Positions 46,513 through 55,646 of a stretch of 64,000 nucleotides of DNA are shown here, piece by piece. Positions within the stretch are counted from its first letter, which is position 1. Each line of letters starts with the position of its first letter. The stretch is from Pelagicoccus enzymogenes. GTDB lineage: Bacteria > Verrucomicrobiota > Verrucomicrobiia > Opitutales > Opitutaceae. The stretch lies in assembly GCF_014803405.1 (NCBI RefSeq), contig NZ_JACYFG010000007.1, forward strand, positions 479,523-543,522. Reading direction: 5' to 3'. The translations under genes were made by a program, and so were the position numbers. The notes under the pieces were generated by a model. That model made no database searches. It worked only from the letters and a program-made list of their open reading frames with translations, and was not told the DNA's origin.

Positions 46513-47379
46513 CTACAATTGGCTCTTCAGCTTTTCGTATTCGGCCCGCGTCAGGGTAACGATGCTGCCGTGTCTCGCTCCTTGAGGAAAGGATAGCTGG
46601 TCGGACACGTCCTCCCATTTGATGAAGTCCTTGGTGCGTTTACCTTCGTATCGCTTGTCTCGATACACGTCGTAGAAAACATAGGTCCAGTCGCCGGTTT
46701 CTAGGGCTGCAGGACCTTCAACCCAGGATTTGGTGAAAGGGGCGCTCGGAGCGGAGAAGGGACCGTAGGGCGTGTCTGCCTGGCAGGTAAAGAGGTTCTT
46801 CTTTTCCGGATGGAGTCGTTCGTCCTTGGCTATGAGGCGGGTTTGTCCGCCGGGCTTGTGGATCAAGGTGACGTCGATGACATTAAAGCCGGGATCGAAG
46901 TAGACTGCGGGGGCGCTGAAGGATTCAAAGTCTCGTGTGGTGGCGCTCCACATGCGGTGGTTGTAGTCGCTTTCCGAACTGCCGCCGTTTTCCTCGAAGC
47001 GCCCCTCTACGGTGGAGGCCCAGTAGATGAGAAATTGTTGCTGCTTGGGATCGTAAGTCATTTCAGGAGCCCAGCAATTGCGGGTTCCTTCGATCTGCGA
47101 CATTACGGGCAAGCGTCTCTGCTCGCTCCAGTCGATCAGGTTTTTCGAGCAAGCGTATCCGATATCTTGAGACTCCCAATCGGTTGTCCAAATCAAGTGA
47201 AACGATTCGTCTGGACCTCGCAGTAGGAAGGGGTCTCGCATCAAGCCACGATTGGGGGCGATGAAGAAGCTGTCCGCGAGGTCGGTCCAGACGAGACCGT
47301 CCTCGCTGGAGGCGAGGCGCATGCCTTTTTCGCCGTTTCCTGTGAAGTAGGCGAAAAGGAAAACAGAATCAGTCATCAA
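46513..47379 (-). CDS. GH43-like single-domain glycosidase
   Basis: The protein has 288 residues and no signal peptide, so it is predicted cytoplasmic. It shows GLMRDPFLLRGPDESF (catalytic-base Asp near the N-terminus), TRNCWAPEMTYDPKQQQFLI (WAPE, typical of GH43) and SWVEGPAALETGDWTYVF (the EGP acid Glu). Its start lies 11 bases inside the end of the Kelch-SSS transporter, so it is probably co-translated with it. It likely hydrolyses imported arabinose- or galactose-containing oligosaccharides; specificity cannot be read from sequence. Confidence 0.85.
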   Translation of the reverse strand: MMTDSVFLFAYFTGNGEKGMRLASSEDGLVWTDLADSFFIAPNRGLMRDPFLLRGPDESFHLIWTTDWESQDIGYACSKNLIDWSEQRRLPVMSQIEGTRNCWAPEMTYDPKQQQFLIYWASTVEGRFEENGGSSESDYNHRMWSATTRDFESFSAPAVYFDPGFNVIDVTLIHKPGGQTRLIAKDERLHPEKKNLFTCQADTPYGPFSAPSAPFTKSWVEGPAALETGDWTYVFYDVYRDKRYEGKRTKDFIKWEDVSDQLSFPQGARHGSIVTLTRAEYEKLKSQL

Positions 47380-49786
47380 GTCCGCCTGTTCGCTTGCTCA
47401 GCGTCGCAAGGGTCAAGCCCTCGATGTTCTTTTTGTTGCCGCCGGTCAGGATGCTGACCAGGTAGCCGACTACGATGGTGACGAATGATCCAACAACTGG
47501 ATACAGCCAGAAGACTACGGTTCCTTGGTTGGAAACGTAGTAGGTGCTGCCCATTCCGGCTACGATGCCAACAAGTACGCCGATCTCGTTGCTTCGCTGC
47601 GTGAAGAGGCCCAAGAAGTAGATGCCCACCGTGGTTGCGGTGACGATGCTCACCACTCTCAAGGCAAGGTCCCAGATGGAGGGAGTCTCGAAGGAGTTGA
47701 GGTAGAATGCGGAGGCAATGCCGAAGACCCCCACCAGAACGGTGATCACTCGTCCTACCAGGACGGCCTTGGTCTCGGTCGGAGCGGAGGAGAAGCGCTT
47801 GTAGACGTCGTCCACAGCCAAGTTGGATACGCTGCAGATACTGCTTGAGATGGTGGACATGGTTGCAGCGAGCAGGGCGGCGATCACCAATCCGGATACG
47901 CCAGGAGGCAGCTGTTGGGCGGCGAAGAACGGGTAGATTCCGTCGTTCTTCATGGCGGGGTTCAGTTCCTCGGGAGACTGCTGGTAAAAGAGGAAGAGGG
48001 CGGTGCCGAGGGCGAAGAGCAGCAGGTTGATAGGCACCGCTACGGCCATCTGCGTGAGGACCGCCTTGCGGGTCGAGCTCAAGCTGGGGCCGCACTGGAC
48101 GCGCTGTACGAAGTTCTGGTCTCCGATTCCCAGCAAGGTCACGAAGACGATGCCCACGAAAACGGTGAAGACGTTTTCATCGGTTAAGGAGATCCCCCAG
48201 TCGAAGACGTGGAGCTTATCCTGGGCGTCCAGGGTGGTCCACATTTCGTTGAAGGGAATGTCGATGCGGAAGAACACGAGGAGCAAGCAACCGCCCACGG
48301 CAGCGATCATGACGAAGCCTTGGATGGTATCGGTCCAAATCACGGCGGAGAGTCCGCCGAGGAAGGTGTAGGCGATGGTGACGACACCCATGATCGGCAC
48401 GCTCATGTACATGGGGATCCCCGCTATCGCCTCTAGGGCGAAAGACGGCAGCAGCAAGACGCCTCCCATGCGGCCGAGGATTTGGTAGACCGCGAAAATG
48501 GTGCTTCCGATCAGGCGGACCGATAGTCCGAAGCGATTTTCAAGGTACTCGAACGCCGTTCCGAAATTCAGTTTTCGGATGACGGGCGCGTAGAAGTACA
48601 TGGCGATGGGCAAACAAAGGATCGAGTAGATGCTGATCGCGAAGAAAGTCCAGTTGCCGGCATAGGCTTTGCCCGGCATCGCCATCAAGCTCATGGCGCT
48701 GGCTCCCGTGGCGAAGAGGCTCATGCCAGTGGCCCACCAAGGAATCTTGTGTCCCCCGCGGAAGTAGTCGTCCGAGTTCTTGCTCTGCTTGGCGAAGTGG
48801 AAACCGATCCAAAGCATGACGACGAAATAGAGGGCAACGGAGAGGTGGTCCCACCAGCCGTAGTTGGTTTCGGGCTGTCCGAAGGTGACGACTCCCGAGT
48901 TTTCCGCTGAAAGGATGTAGAAGCTGTAGTTGTCTCCGACGACTTGCGTATCGGCTGGAAGCCCTGCGAAGTTTTCGCCGAGACTTACCCATGTGTCTCC
49001 AACCATGTGATACAGGTGGAGGTCGACCTCGTTCGCTGCGGATTTGACCGTGGCGACTGCGTGGGCGTCTCCCAGTTTGACGGCGCTGGTGATTTCTCCT
49101 TGCGGGCCCTCGTTGGTGAGGGAGTTCCATCCGTATCGAGCATGGTAGGAAAGGGAGGAAGGATTGGTTGCGAGGGAACCTGCTTCATGGCCGCCGATCA
49201 AGGCGAGCGTTTCCACCGATTTTACGAGGAATGCGTTGGATCGGGCGGGACCCGTCCAGCTGTCTATCTCCTGCCACGAAGCGTTCGGGCTGCCGAGGTC
49301 GAGGGTGTAGAAGTCGTTTTCTCCGTCGCCGTTCGATCCGTCCGAAACGTAAAGCGTTCCTCCGCTGATGGTAGCTGCGGGCTTCGACATGGGTCGAGGC
49401 AGAGGCGTTAGCTCTTGCTGGTCGACGCCGGTTCCGTTGGGCGTGAGCTTGGTTACCTTGTCGGTCGCGGTGCCGTCGATCGTTCCTCCCACTAGGATGA
49501 CGGATCCGTTGTGAGTGACGCCGGTTCCCTTCGCGCGGGGCGCGTCGAGCGATCCAATCGAAACCCAGAGTCCGGGAGTCTTGGAGTAAGCGTAAATGTC
49601 GGAGGATTCGCCTCCTGCGAGGATCAGCTGCTCGCCGGCCATTGCCGCGAAGGCGTCGGCTGGAGAAACCGGCGGTTCCGCTATCTTGGCGAGAGACGCG
49701 TCTTGGCCAAGGTTGGCAAAGCTCGATGTCGCGCTGGCCGCGAAGAGGGTTGCGGCGAGGAGGGTGAGGGAGTAACGTCTAATCAT
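47369..49786 (-). CDS. Sodium:solute symporter with N-terminal Kelch (mutarotase-like) domain
   Basis: The protein has 805 residues. A signal peptide (YSLTLLAATLFAASATSSFA) leads into a Kelch-type propeller over residues 25-310 (GGESSDIYAYSKTPGLWVSI, VGGTIDGT). Residues 330-805 are an SSS-family transporter with about 13 helices, including FAKQSKNSDDYFRGGHKIPW, ATGASAMSLMAMPGKAY and GLVIAALLAATMSTISSSIC, the conserved SSS motif. Kelch-SSS fusions are known where a YjhT-like mutarotase is joined to its transporter, and they usually carry monosaccharides or small oligosaccharides with Na+. A cytoplasmic GH43 gene overlaps its 3' end. No operator is seen directly upstream. Confidence 0.9.
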   Translation of the reverse strand: MIRRYSLTLLAATLFAASATSSFANLGQDASLAKIAEPPVSPADAFAAMAGEQLILAGGESSDIYAYSKTPGLWVSIGSLDAPRAKGTGVTHNGSVILVGGTIDGTATDKVTKLTPNGTGVDQQELTPLPRPMSKPAATISGGTLYVSDGSNGDGENDFYTLDLGSPNASWQEIDSWTGPARSNAFLVKSVETLALIGGHEAGSLATNPSSLSYHARYGWNSLTNEGPQGEITSAVKLGDAHAVATVKSAANEVDLHLYHMVGDTWVSLGENFAGLPADTQVVGDNYSFYILSAENSGVVTFGQPETNYGWWDHLSVALYFVVMLWIGFHFAKQSKNSDDYFRGGHKIPWWATGMSLFATGASAMSLMAMPGKAYAGNWTFFAISIYSILCLPIAMYFYAPVIRKLNFGTAFEYLENRFGLSVRLIGSTIFAVYQILGRMGGVLLLPSFALEAIAGIPMYMSVPIMGVVTIAYTFLGGLSAVIWTDTIQGFVMIAAVGGCLLLVFFRIDIPFNEMWTTLDAQDKLHVFDWGISLTDENVFTVFVGIVFVTLLGIGDQNFVQRVQCGPSLSSTRKAVLTQMAVAVPINLLLFALGTALFLFYQQSPEELNPAMKNDGIYPFFAAQQLPPGVSGLVIAALLAATMSTISSSICSVSNLAVDDVYKRFSSAPTETKAVLVGRVITVLVGVFGIASAFYLNSFETPSIWDLALRVVSIVTATTVGIYFLGLFTQRSNEIGVLVGIVAGMGSTYYVSNQGTVVFWLYPVVGSFVTIVVGYLVSILTGGNKKNIEGLTLATLSKRTGGLDD

Positions 49787-50126
49787 CTACGATGTTTGTT
49801 AAGAACGGCGAGGCTATTTAAAGTTTACCTAGAGCGCGTCCGCAATGAGGGCAAGGTTTTCGACCGATTGCCTGTAAGTCCTGTATAGGCGTTTCGAATA
49901 CGCCTGTTTAGCGGGTAAAGAAGGGAGAAGTCGCGCCGACCGAAAAGCACGCCCCCCGACGTGCCTCCTACATAGGCCTTGCCGGCAGCGCGACTTCTTT
50001 GAAAGGAATTGAGCTCGTCCATCGCGGAGTCCAACAGGGAGCCAAGCCCGAGCGGGAAGCTCGTTGCTGTGGACGTGGCGGCTGCTGTGTCGCAATGGTT
50101 CATCGAGGGGTGGCGAGGGAGAAATT
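49787..50126. other. 340-base intergenic stretch with inverted repeats
   Basis: No gene is supported. A 10-base inverted pair GAAGTCGCGC (49927-49936) and GCGCGACTTC (49988-49997) brackets 51 bases. A smaller hairpin AGGCGT/ACGCCT lies at 49887-49905. The stretch is GC-rich and may be a dispersed palindromic element; no copy elsewhere in this window was noticed. Confidence 0.35.
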
Positions 50127-50441
50127 CTATGCGAGGTGGAATACTTCCTTGAGTGGGGAGGAGACGGGGCTGTTGTCTGGGTTGCTTGGCATGATATCCG
50201 CCATGTGCTTCCACCATTTCTTGCAGATGTCCGTGCTGGCAATGGCGTTCCACTGGTCCTCGTCCGCGATCTCCGCGTAGCCGAAAAGTTGCAGCGTTTC
50301 CTCGTTGAGGAAGATGGAGTAGTTGCTGACGCCGTGAGCTTTCAAGGTCTGTTCCAGTTCCTGCCAAATTGGGGAATGGCGTCGTTCGTATTCAGCCTCC
50401 TGGTTGGGATGGACTGACATGATAAAAGCTTTTCGTATCAT
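50127..50441 (-). CDS. rhaM: L-rhamnose mutarotase
   Basis: The 104-residue protein is the usual size for RhaM. It starts [20 protein letters not shown] and has [38 protein letters not shown] and [14 protein letters not shown], all typical of the rhamnose-mutarotase/DUF718 dimeric fold, including the Tyr and tandem Trp of the active site. It interconverts alpha- and beta-L-rhamnopyranose. The start overlaps the stop of the oxidoreductase gene by ATGA (50438-50441). Its presence supports rhamnose as a main product of this locus. Confidence 0.93.
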   Translation of the reverse strand: MIRKAFIMSVHPNQEAEYERRHSPIWQELEQTLKAHGVSNYSIFLNEETLQLFGYAEIADEDQWNAIASTDICKKWWKHMADIMPSNPDNSPVSSPLKEVFHLA

Positions 50442-51637
50442 TGTTTTAAGTGGACAGCTTTTTTGCTCAGGTCCTCGAGTGGACTGTTGGTTTCGAATGT
50501 TCGCTGCAACAGAAGGTCGATGTCTTTAATCGCAGGTATCGTGTGGCCGTCCGAGTCCGACTTGATGGTTTCGACATTGCTGGAATGTACCGTTTTTACG
50601 TCAGCTCCCCTCTGGATGCTTTCGATGAGGGCTGCGTGCGATTGGGCAATCTGGGAATCGCAGATGAAGCTGTTCGAGTCGCTAAGCCGGCTGACGACTT
50701 GTTCGAACATGTTTTGGCGAGACTTGCTGTACTGTGGTACCTCGATGGATACAGGGTCTTGGTCGTCCGGCCGGATGGTACAGACGCCCTGCCGCTCCCA
50801 CTCCACGGAGCCTCGTTCGCCTCTGATGCGGATGCGCGGCTCGACTGTCTCGAAGCATGCGTGAGTGACGCCGAACCAAAACGCGACGCCGTTGTCGCTG
50901 GACGCGGCGCTGACGACCGCTGTATCGAAATTTTCGATATCGTGCGCTCGGAACAGGTTCGAGGAAACGACCGTCGCTGCGGCGGAGGAACTGACAGTGT
51001 CGCCGGCGAGAAAGAGGCAAAGGTTGACGTGGTGGGCGAACGCATTGTTGAGCGGCGAATCCATCACGGAGCGGCCGTTCAGCTCGCGCTTTCCGGCCCA
51101 CGCGTTGCGCCTGTAGTACGCGGTGGAGCGGGGCCAGAGCCCAAGCATGGAAACGGATTGAATCTGCCCGATGATGCCGTTCAGCAAGCTCTGCTTAAGC
51201 TCCATGAGCTCCGAAGTATACATGTCCTGGAATCCGACGGCGACCCATCTCTTGCGCTGTTTCTCGGCCGCGATTACGCGGCGGACATCGGCGTCCGAGC
51301 CTGCCAGCGGTTTCTCGACGAGCACGTTTGCTCCCGCTTCCATGGCAGCGATGGCCATCGGCGCGTGCCATGGGATCCCGGTTGGGATGAAGCAAAGGTC
51401 GATCTTGCCGGCTTCGGCTTCGAACATGGCTTCGTAGCAGTCGTAGGTTTTATCGGCCAAGTGCTCCAACTCGAGGGCGGCAGGCAATTGGCGCTCCGCA
51501 GGCAAGATCGTTGCAGCCGCAAGGTGCACGAGCCCGTTCCGGTGCGCTTCGCTAAGCCACTCGAAATACACCCCCGCGTATCCAGCAACGCCTACGAGGG
51601 CGACGCGAGGAGAGCTGCTTGTGGTGGAAGTCATCAT
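50438..51637 (-). CDS. Gfo/Idh/MocA-family NAD(P)-dependent oxidoreductase
   Basis: The protein is 399 residues from ATG 51637 ([20 protein letters not shown]); the frame opens 35 codons earlier but those run through the regulatory gap. The Rossmann start [11 protein letters not shown] is followed by the family motif [20 protein letters not shown] (EKP), the catalytic-region helix [15 protein letters not shown] and a C-terminal beta sheet. Cytoplasmic. Substrate unknown; the junction with rhaM and the shared upstream operator suggest a sugar or aldonate from rhamnose or galacturonate breakdown. Confidence 0.88.
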   Translation of the reverse strand: MMTSTTSSSPRVALVGVAGYAGVYFEWLSEAHRNGLVHLAAATILPAERQLPAALELEHLADKTYDCYEAMFEAEAGKIDLCFIPTGIPWHAPMAIAAMEAGANVLVEKPLAGSDADVRRVIAAEKQRKRWVAVGFQDMYTSELMELKQSLLNGIIGQIQSVSMLGLWPRSTAYYRRNAWAGKRELNGRSVMDSPLNNAFAHHVNLCLFLAGDTVSSSAAATVVSSNLFRAHDIENFDTAVVSAASSDNGVAFWFGVTHACFETVEPRIRIRGERGSVEWERQGVCTIRPDDQDPVSIEVPQYSKSRQNMFEQVVSRLSDSNSFICDSQIAQSHAALIESIQRGADVKTVHSSNVETIKSDSDGHTIPAIKDIDLLLQRTFETNSPLEDLSKKAVHLKQ

Positions 51638-51768
51638 TCGGGGGCTGAAATAGCTGAGGTAAGCGGGGGGCAATCTTTGGCCAGCCGCTGAAGCATGGAG
51701 TAGGCTTGAAACCAATAATTGATACGAATTGATACTTTGCACTTGTCAGAACGAGCGAACCGCGAGAG

Positions 51769-51783
51769 TTCTGACAGTCAGAA
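51769..51783. promoter_or_regulatory. Candidate pectin-regulon operator, site 6 (best copy)
   Basis: TTCTGACAGTCAGAA is a perfect 15-base palindrome around a central A. It lies 60 bases before the LacI-family regulator start and 130 bases before the divergent oxidoreductase-rhaM operon. A half-site (TTGTCAGAAC) is nearby at 51744-51753. The position fits autoregulation of the regulator gene. Confidence 0.78.
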
Positions 51784-51842
51784 GGCTTCAGGACCCCATT
51801 TGGAACGCTAGAAGCCTCCGTTTTTAACCCCTGTCTTAGCCC

Positions 51843-52865
51843 ATGAATTCTGTCAGAGAACTCGCTAAAGCCCTAGGCCTCTCGCACACCACCGTATCGG
51901 ATGCCCTCCGCAACAAGCCAAGAGTAAAGAAGGAGACGCGTGAACGAGTGCTCAAAGCCGCCAAGGAAGCTGGCTACAAGCACAATCCGCTCGCCGGAGC
52001 GTTGATGTCGGAGATGCGTCGTTCCGGCGCCGGATCTTTTCGCGGCGTGCTGGCGGTCGTCGATTTGGAAAGCTCGGATCAACGTCTATCTGCCGCTCGC
52101 CGCTACCACCGCGAAGTGTTTGCAGGAGCCGAAGAGATGGGCAACGAGCTCGGCTTCAAGACGGAGATATTCGTGCTCGGATCCGAGGGGCTGACGGTGG
52201 CTCGCTTGAACACCATCTTGAAGTCGCGCGGCATTCGCGGATTGCTGATTTTGCCGGCGGCCACGGCGCCTGATATAAGGAACCTGGATTGGGACGTGTA
52301 TGCAGGGATCTATACAGACTATATCATCGAGCGCCCGGCTCTGGATTCCGTATGTTCGGACCACTTTCGTTCCATGGTAGTAGCCATGCGCAAGCTAGAG
52401 GAACTGGGCTACAAGCGTCCGGGGCTGGTCCTGCACAAGGCGCATGACCAGCGTCTCCTGTACCGTTGGGAAGCTGCATACCGAATCCAAGACACCCGCT
52501 CGGATCAATTCGACGCGATCGAGCCCTTGGTCTTGGAGGATATCGACGAAGACTCGTTCAAGGATTGGTTCGAGGAGGAGGGGCCGGATGTTGTCCTCTC
52601 GCACAGGCCGGAGGTTTTGGAATGGATGCAAGACATGGGAGCGCAGGTCCCGGAAACTCATGGCTTTTGCTGCCTGAACGTCATGAACAGCGAGGACCCG
52701 GTGAGCGGCCTTGACTTGCGGCCGCATTTGATCGGGCGACGTGGCTTGGAGCTCTTGGTTGGGCAATTGCACCGCAACGCCTATGGCATTCCGGATCCGG
52801 CGTCCACGACCACAATCCCGGCGATCTGGATCGACGGTCCGACGACGCGAAACATGTCGTCCTAA
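51843..52865 (+). CDS. LacI-family transcriptional regulator
   Basis: The protein has 340 residues. Residues 1-55 are the LacI helix-turn-helix and hinge: VRELAKALGLSHTTVSDALR, then NKPRVKKETRERVLKAAKEA. From residue 65 a periplasmic-binding-protein-like ligand domain follows (GIRGLLILPAATAP, ELGYKRPGLVLHKAHDQRLL). It starts next to the best copy of the TTCTGAC-W-GTCAGAA palindrome and stands amid rhamnose and pectin genes, so it probably controls this locus in response to a pectin sugar (inference). Confidence 0.93.
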   Translation: MNSVRELAKALGLSHTTVSDALRNKPRVKKETRERVLKAAKEAGYKHNPLAGALMSEMRRSGAGSFRGVLAVVDLESSDQRLSAARRYHREVFAGAEEMGNELGFKTEIFVLGSEGLTVARLNTILKSRGIRGLLILPAATAPDIRNLDWDVYAGIYTDYIIERPALDSVCSDHFRSMVVAMRKLEELGYKRPGLVLHKAHDQRLLYRWEAAYRIQDTRSDQFDAIEPLVLEDIDEDSFKDWFEEEGPDVVLSHRPEVLEWMQDMGAQVPETHGFCCLNVMNSEDPVSGLDLRPHLIGRRGLELLVGQLHRNAYGIPDPASTTTIPAIWIDGPTTRNMSS

Positions 52866-53431
52866 TCGCTCGATCGATACGGATAGGACGCGTATCCGAA
52901 AAGCTGGCACGGGACGGACGTTCACAGCCGTGTCCGGTTGCTTCCTTCGCCAGTGGGGCGGAGGAGCGCAGCCCTGGCGGCGCCAAGCGCCAGCCATAGG
53001 GATCGTTTCATCGCAGCGAGCGCGCGTTCCCAGTCGCTTGCTGCTGCGGTTTGAGGGCGGACCGATTCATTGAAGGATCTACTCGCCACCAGCGCTTCAC
53101 GGTTCGGGCGACGGCGCCTTGCCGGGGGAGGGCTCGGCAAGGGGGGCGAGAGTCTTAAGTTGACCTGTCACCTCGGGCAAGGTCCTCATGTCCGAGGGAG
53201 CCTAGGGCAGGGATTAGTAAAAGTGCGATTCTGACGGTTGGAATCTGACTGTAAGAGGGCTCTGTCGTTGTTGCTCGGGGCGCTTCTTGGATGTACTTGC
53301 CGGCGTTTCCCCCGCATTGTTGCGCTCGCCCTGAAAGTTTTATTACGATCGCTGAAAAGGCGAGTTCTACAGCTGATCAATCAAATCCCACTCCTCGATA
53401 GCCCTAGATATTTTCCGTCTATTTAACTTTC
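52866..53431. promoter_or_regulatory. 566-base intergenic region before the GH105 operon
   Basis: No convincing gene is seen. A stem CCTTGCCG...CGGCAAGG at 53117-53142 has no T-run. Two operator-like sites are at 53230 and 53244. The last 100 bases are more AT-rich and presumably hold the GH105 promoter; no -35/-10 pair is clear. Confidence 0.45.
53230..53256. promoter_or_regulatory. Candidate pectin-regulon operators, site 7 (two adjacent copies)
   Basis: TCTGACGGTTGGA (53230-53242) and TCTGACTGTAAGA (53244-53256) are spaced 14 bases start to start. Each keeps the left arm TCTGAC; the right arms have one or more changes. They lie about 175 bases before the GH105 start. Confidence 0.58.
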
Positions 53432-55630
53432 ATGATTTCCTCCCCATCTACATCGATCGGATTTTACATCGACGAAGCGCGTTCCATGGCGAACGCTGTC
53501 GGCGACAATCCTGAAGCGACGCTCTCGGTCATTGCCAACCGATTCAAAGAGCTGAATCCAAGCGCTCCTGTTACTTACCGCGCTTTTTCGAAGCGCGGCA
53601 TCCAGCGCTCTCCCGATTACCGCTACGAGGCGGATTTCAACTCCTTTTTCCCGGATGCCCAGTACGAGGAGTACGTCTTCTCCTGGTCGAAAATGTGGTC
53701 CGGCGCGGAAGCGGAATTTATGTTCGACCTCAATTGCTACGGACCTATCGTGGTCTACCTCAATGGTGCGGTGGCATGGAGCTCGAACATCTTTTCTGAG
53801 CGTTATCCCAACAAGCACAACCGTTTCACGCTCACCTTGCACAAGGGGTGGAACCAGTTCGTTATTCGAGCCAAGAAAACGCGGGGCGGATTCGGTTGGA
53901 AGTTCGGATCCTGGCTGGGCAAGCATCCCTACGTCTTCATGATGCCTTCGGCGGAACGCGACGGCGCGGAAGGCTGGCTCTACACCGACCCGGTTCCAGC
54001 TGGCACCGTGATCCAGCCTGAGCTTGGCCAAGCGGAAGCTGACTCGGCCTACGACTGGTATCCGACCCACTCATGGAGCGAATCTGAGAAGAAGCGCGGC
54101 GTGTGCGCTCGCATCTTCGGCTCCCAGGAGGGGAAGACGGCCTTGGGGTGGACTCAGGTTTGCAACAACGGCGACAAGCCGGTTACGGTTTCGGCGGAAG
54201 GCGCCGCCCAGGGTGCCGCTAGCGTACTGCTGGGAGGTTCCGAAGTTTTTAAAAGCGACGCGTCGGGCTCGCTGAGCTTCGAGATGGAGCTCGCCCCCGG
54301 GATCAACGACCTGGTGGTGCTCAGTACCGGGGATGCCAGCGGTTGGGGATTCGAGCTTTCGCTGCATCCCAACTCCGGCTCGGTGGAGCATCGATGCCCC
54401 TGCCAATTGGTGGGAAGCCCGGCCAAGTGGCTTTATTCCGGTCCCTACGACGCGGATCATGCCCCAGATTTCGCTGCGTTGAAGGATTTCCTTCACGTCC
54501 ACGAGACCGCGGAGGGAAGCGGCTACTGGCGTATTGACGCCCCGGATACCTACCTTCGCTTATACAACGAAAACCCGCTTTTCGGGCGCTGGAACTATCC
54601 GCTGGGAGTGACGATCTATGGCTTGCTTCACGCGGGGCGGGAAATCGGCTCGGAGGAGATTCAGGCCTACGTCCAAGAGCACGTGCAGCTTTGCTGCTCC
54701 ACCTATTCCTACTCGCTTTGGGACCGGTCTGCTTTTGGCGGGCCCACGCACATTCACCGCCTGCTTTCCAGCATCGACAGCCTGGACGATTGCGGATCGT
54801 TCGGATCCTGCATGCTCGAGACTGCCAGCCACCGGAAAATCGAGGGCTTCGAGCGGATCGCCCACTTCGTAGCGGAGTTCATCTCCAACAAGCAGGACCG
54901 CTTTCCCGACGGCACCTTCTATCGCCGCGAGATGATGCACGAGTTCCACGAGAACACGATGTGGGCGGACGACCTGTACATGAGCGTGCCGTTCCTGTGC
55001 CGCTACTACCAGCTTACGGGCGATACGCGCTACGTCGACGATGCAGCCCAGCAATTCCTCGGCTTCAAGAAGCGCCTCTACCTGCCGGAAGACCGGCTGA
55101 TGTCCCATGTCTATGACCTGCGCCGCGAGATGGCGACCGGCGTGCCTTGGGGACGTGGCAACGGTTGGACCGTTTTCTCCCTTGCGGAACTGCTAGGCGT
55201 GCTTCCGCAAGACCACCCGCACCGGGAAGAGCTGCTCTCGTTTTTCCGCGACCTTTGCGCAGGCATCCTGAAGCTGCAAGACGAGGAGGGCTTCTGGCAC
55301 CAGGTCCTGACTCACCCGGACTCCTACCCGGAGAGTTCCTGCACTGCCATGTTCATTTTCGCTTTCTCCCGCGGGGTGCGCAACGGCTGGCTGGAAGACC
55401 CGGCCCCGTACGCCGATGCGGTCAACAAGGCATGGAAAGCCTTGAACAAGGCGTCCATCGACAACGAAGGCAACGTCTACGGGGTCTGCCGTGGCTCCGA
55501 GTTTTCCTTCAGCCCAGAGTACTACAAGAAGGATTTGCTGCCTCGCCTCAACGACACGCATGGGATCGGCATCGTGCTGCTCGCAGGCGTCGAGGTCATT
55601 CGTCTGAGGCACCACTTGAATCCCGCATAA
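53432..55630 (+). CDS. Unsaturated rhamnogalacturonyl hydrolase, GH105 family, with N-terminal beta domain
   Basis: The protein has 732 residues, twice a minimal GH105, and no clear signal peptide. Residues 1-310 are beta-rich and unrecognised (ELAPGINDLVVLSTG; WNQFVIRAKKTRGGFGW). From about residue 370 the alpha6/alpha6-barrel of GH105 is visible: RWNYPLGVTIYGLLHAGREI, DSLDDCGSFGSCMLE (catalytic-region Asp), MMHEFHENTMWADDLYMSVP and GVPWGRGNGWTVFSLAELLG (GRGNGW, typical of GH88/105). GH105 removes the unsaturated galacturonate left by RG lyases. It heads an operon with an isomerase and an SDR; operators lie upstream. Confidence 0.92.
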   Translation: MISSPSTSIGFYIDEARSMANAVGDNPEATLSVIANRFKELNPSAPVTYRAFSKRGIQRSPDYRYEADFNSFFPDAQYEEYVFSWSKMWSGAEAEFMFDLNCYGPIVVYLNGAVAWSSNIFSERYPNKHNRFTLTLHKGWNQFVIRAKKTRGGFGWKFGSWLGKHPYVFMMPSAERDGAEGWLYTDPVPAGTVIQPELGQAEADSAYDWYPTHSWSESEKKRGVCARIFGSQEGKTALGWTQVCNNGDKPVTVSAEGAAQGAASVLLGGSEVFKSDASGSLSFEMELAPGINDLVVLSTGDASGWGFELSLHPNSGSVEHRCPCQLVGSPAKWLYSGPYDADHAPDFAALKDFLHVHETAEGSGYWRIDAPDTYLRLYNENPLFGRWNYPLGVTIYGLLHAGREIGSEEIQAYVQEHVQLCCSTYSYSLWDRSAFGGPTHIHRLLSSIDSLDDCGSFGSCMLETASHRKIEGFERIAHFVAEFISNKQDRFPDGTFYRREMMHEFHENTMWADDLYMSVPFLCRYYQLTGDTRYVDDAAQQFLGFKKRLYLPEDRLMSHVYDLRREMATGVPWGRGNGWTVFSLAELLGVLPQDHPHREELLSFFRDLCAGILKLQDEEGFWHQVLTHPDSYPESSCTAMFIFAFSRGVRNGWLEDPAPYADAVNKAWKALNKASIDNEGNVYGVCRGSEFSFSPEYYKKDLLPRLNDTHGIGIVLLAGVEVIRLRHHLNPA

Positions 55631-55646
55631 TACGAAAAATTTTCCC

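Noticed and set aside
49825..50367. 180-codon minus-strand frame over the gap and rhaM
   Set aside because: It overlaps rhaM out of frame and reads through the inverted repeat; Arg/Ser-rich with no domain.
50988..50998. CTGACAGTGTC, similar to the pectin-regulon palindrome
   Set aside because: It lies inside the oxidoreductase coding sequence and lacks the second arm.
50450..51691. 413-codon plus-strand open frame
   Set aside because: Antisense shadow of the Gfo/Idh/MocA oxidoreductase.
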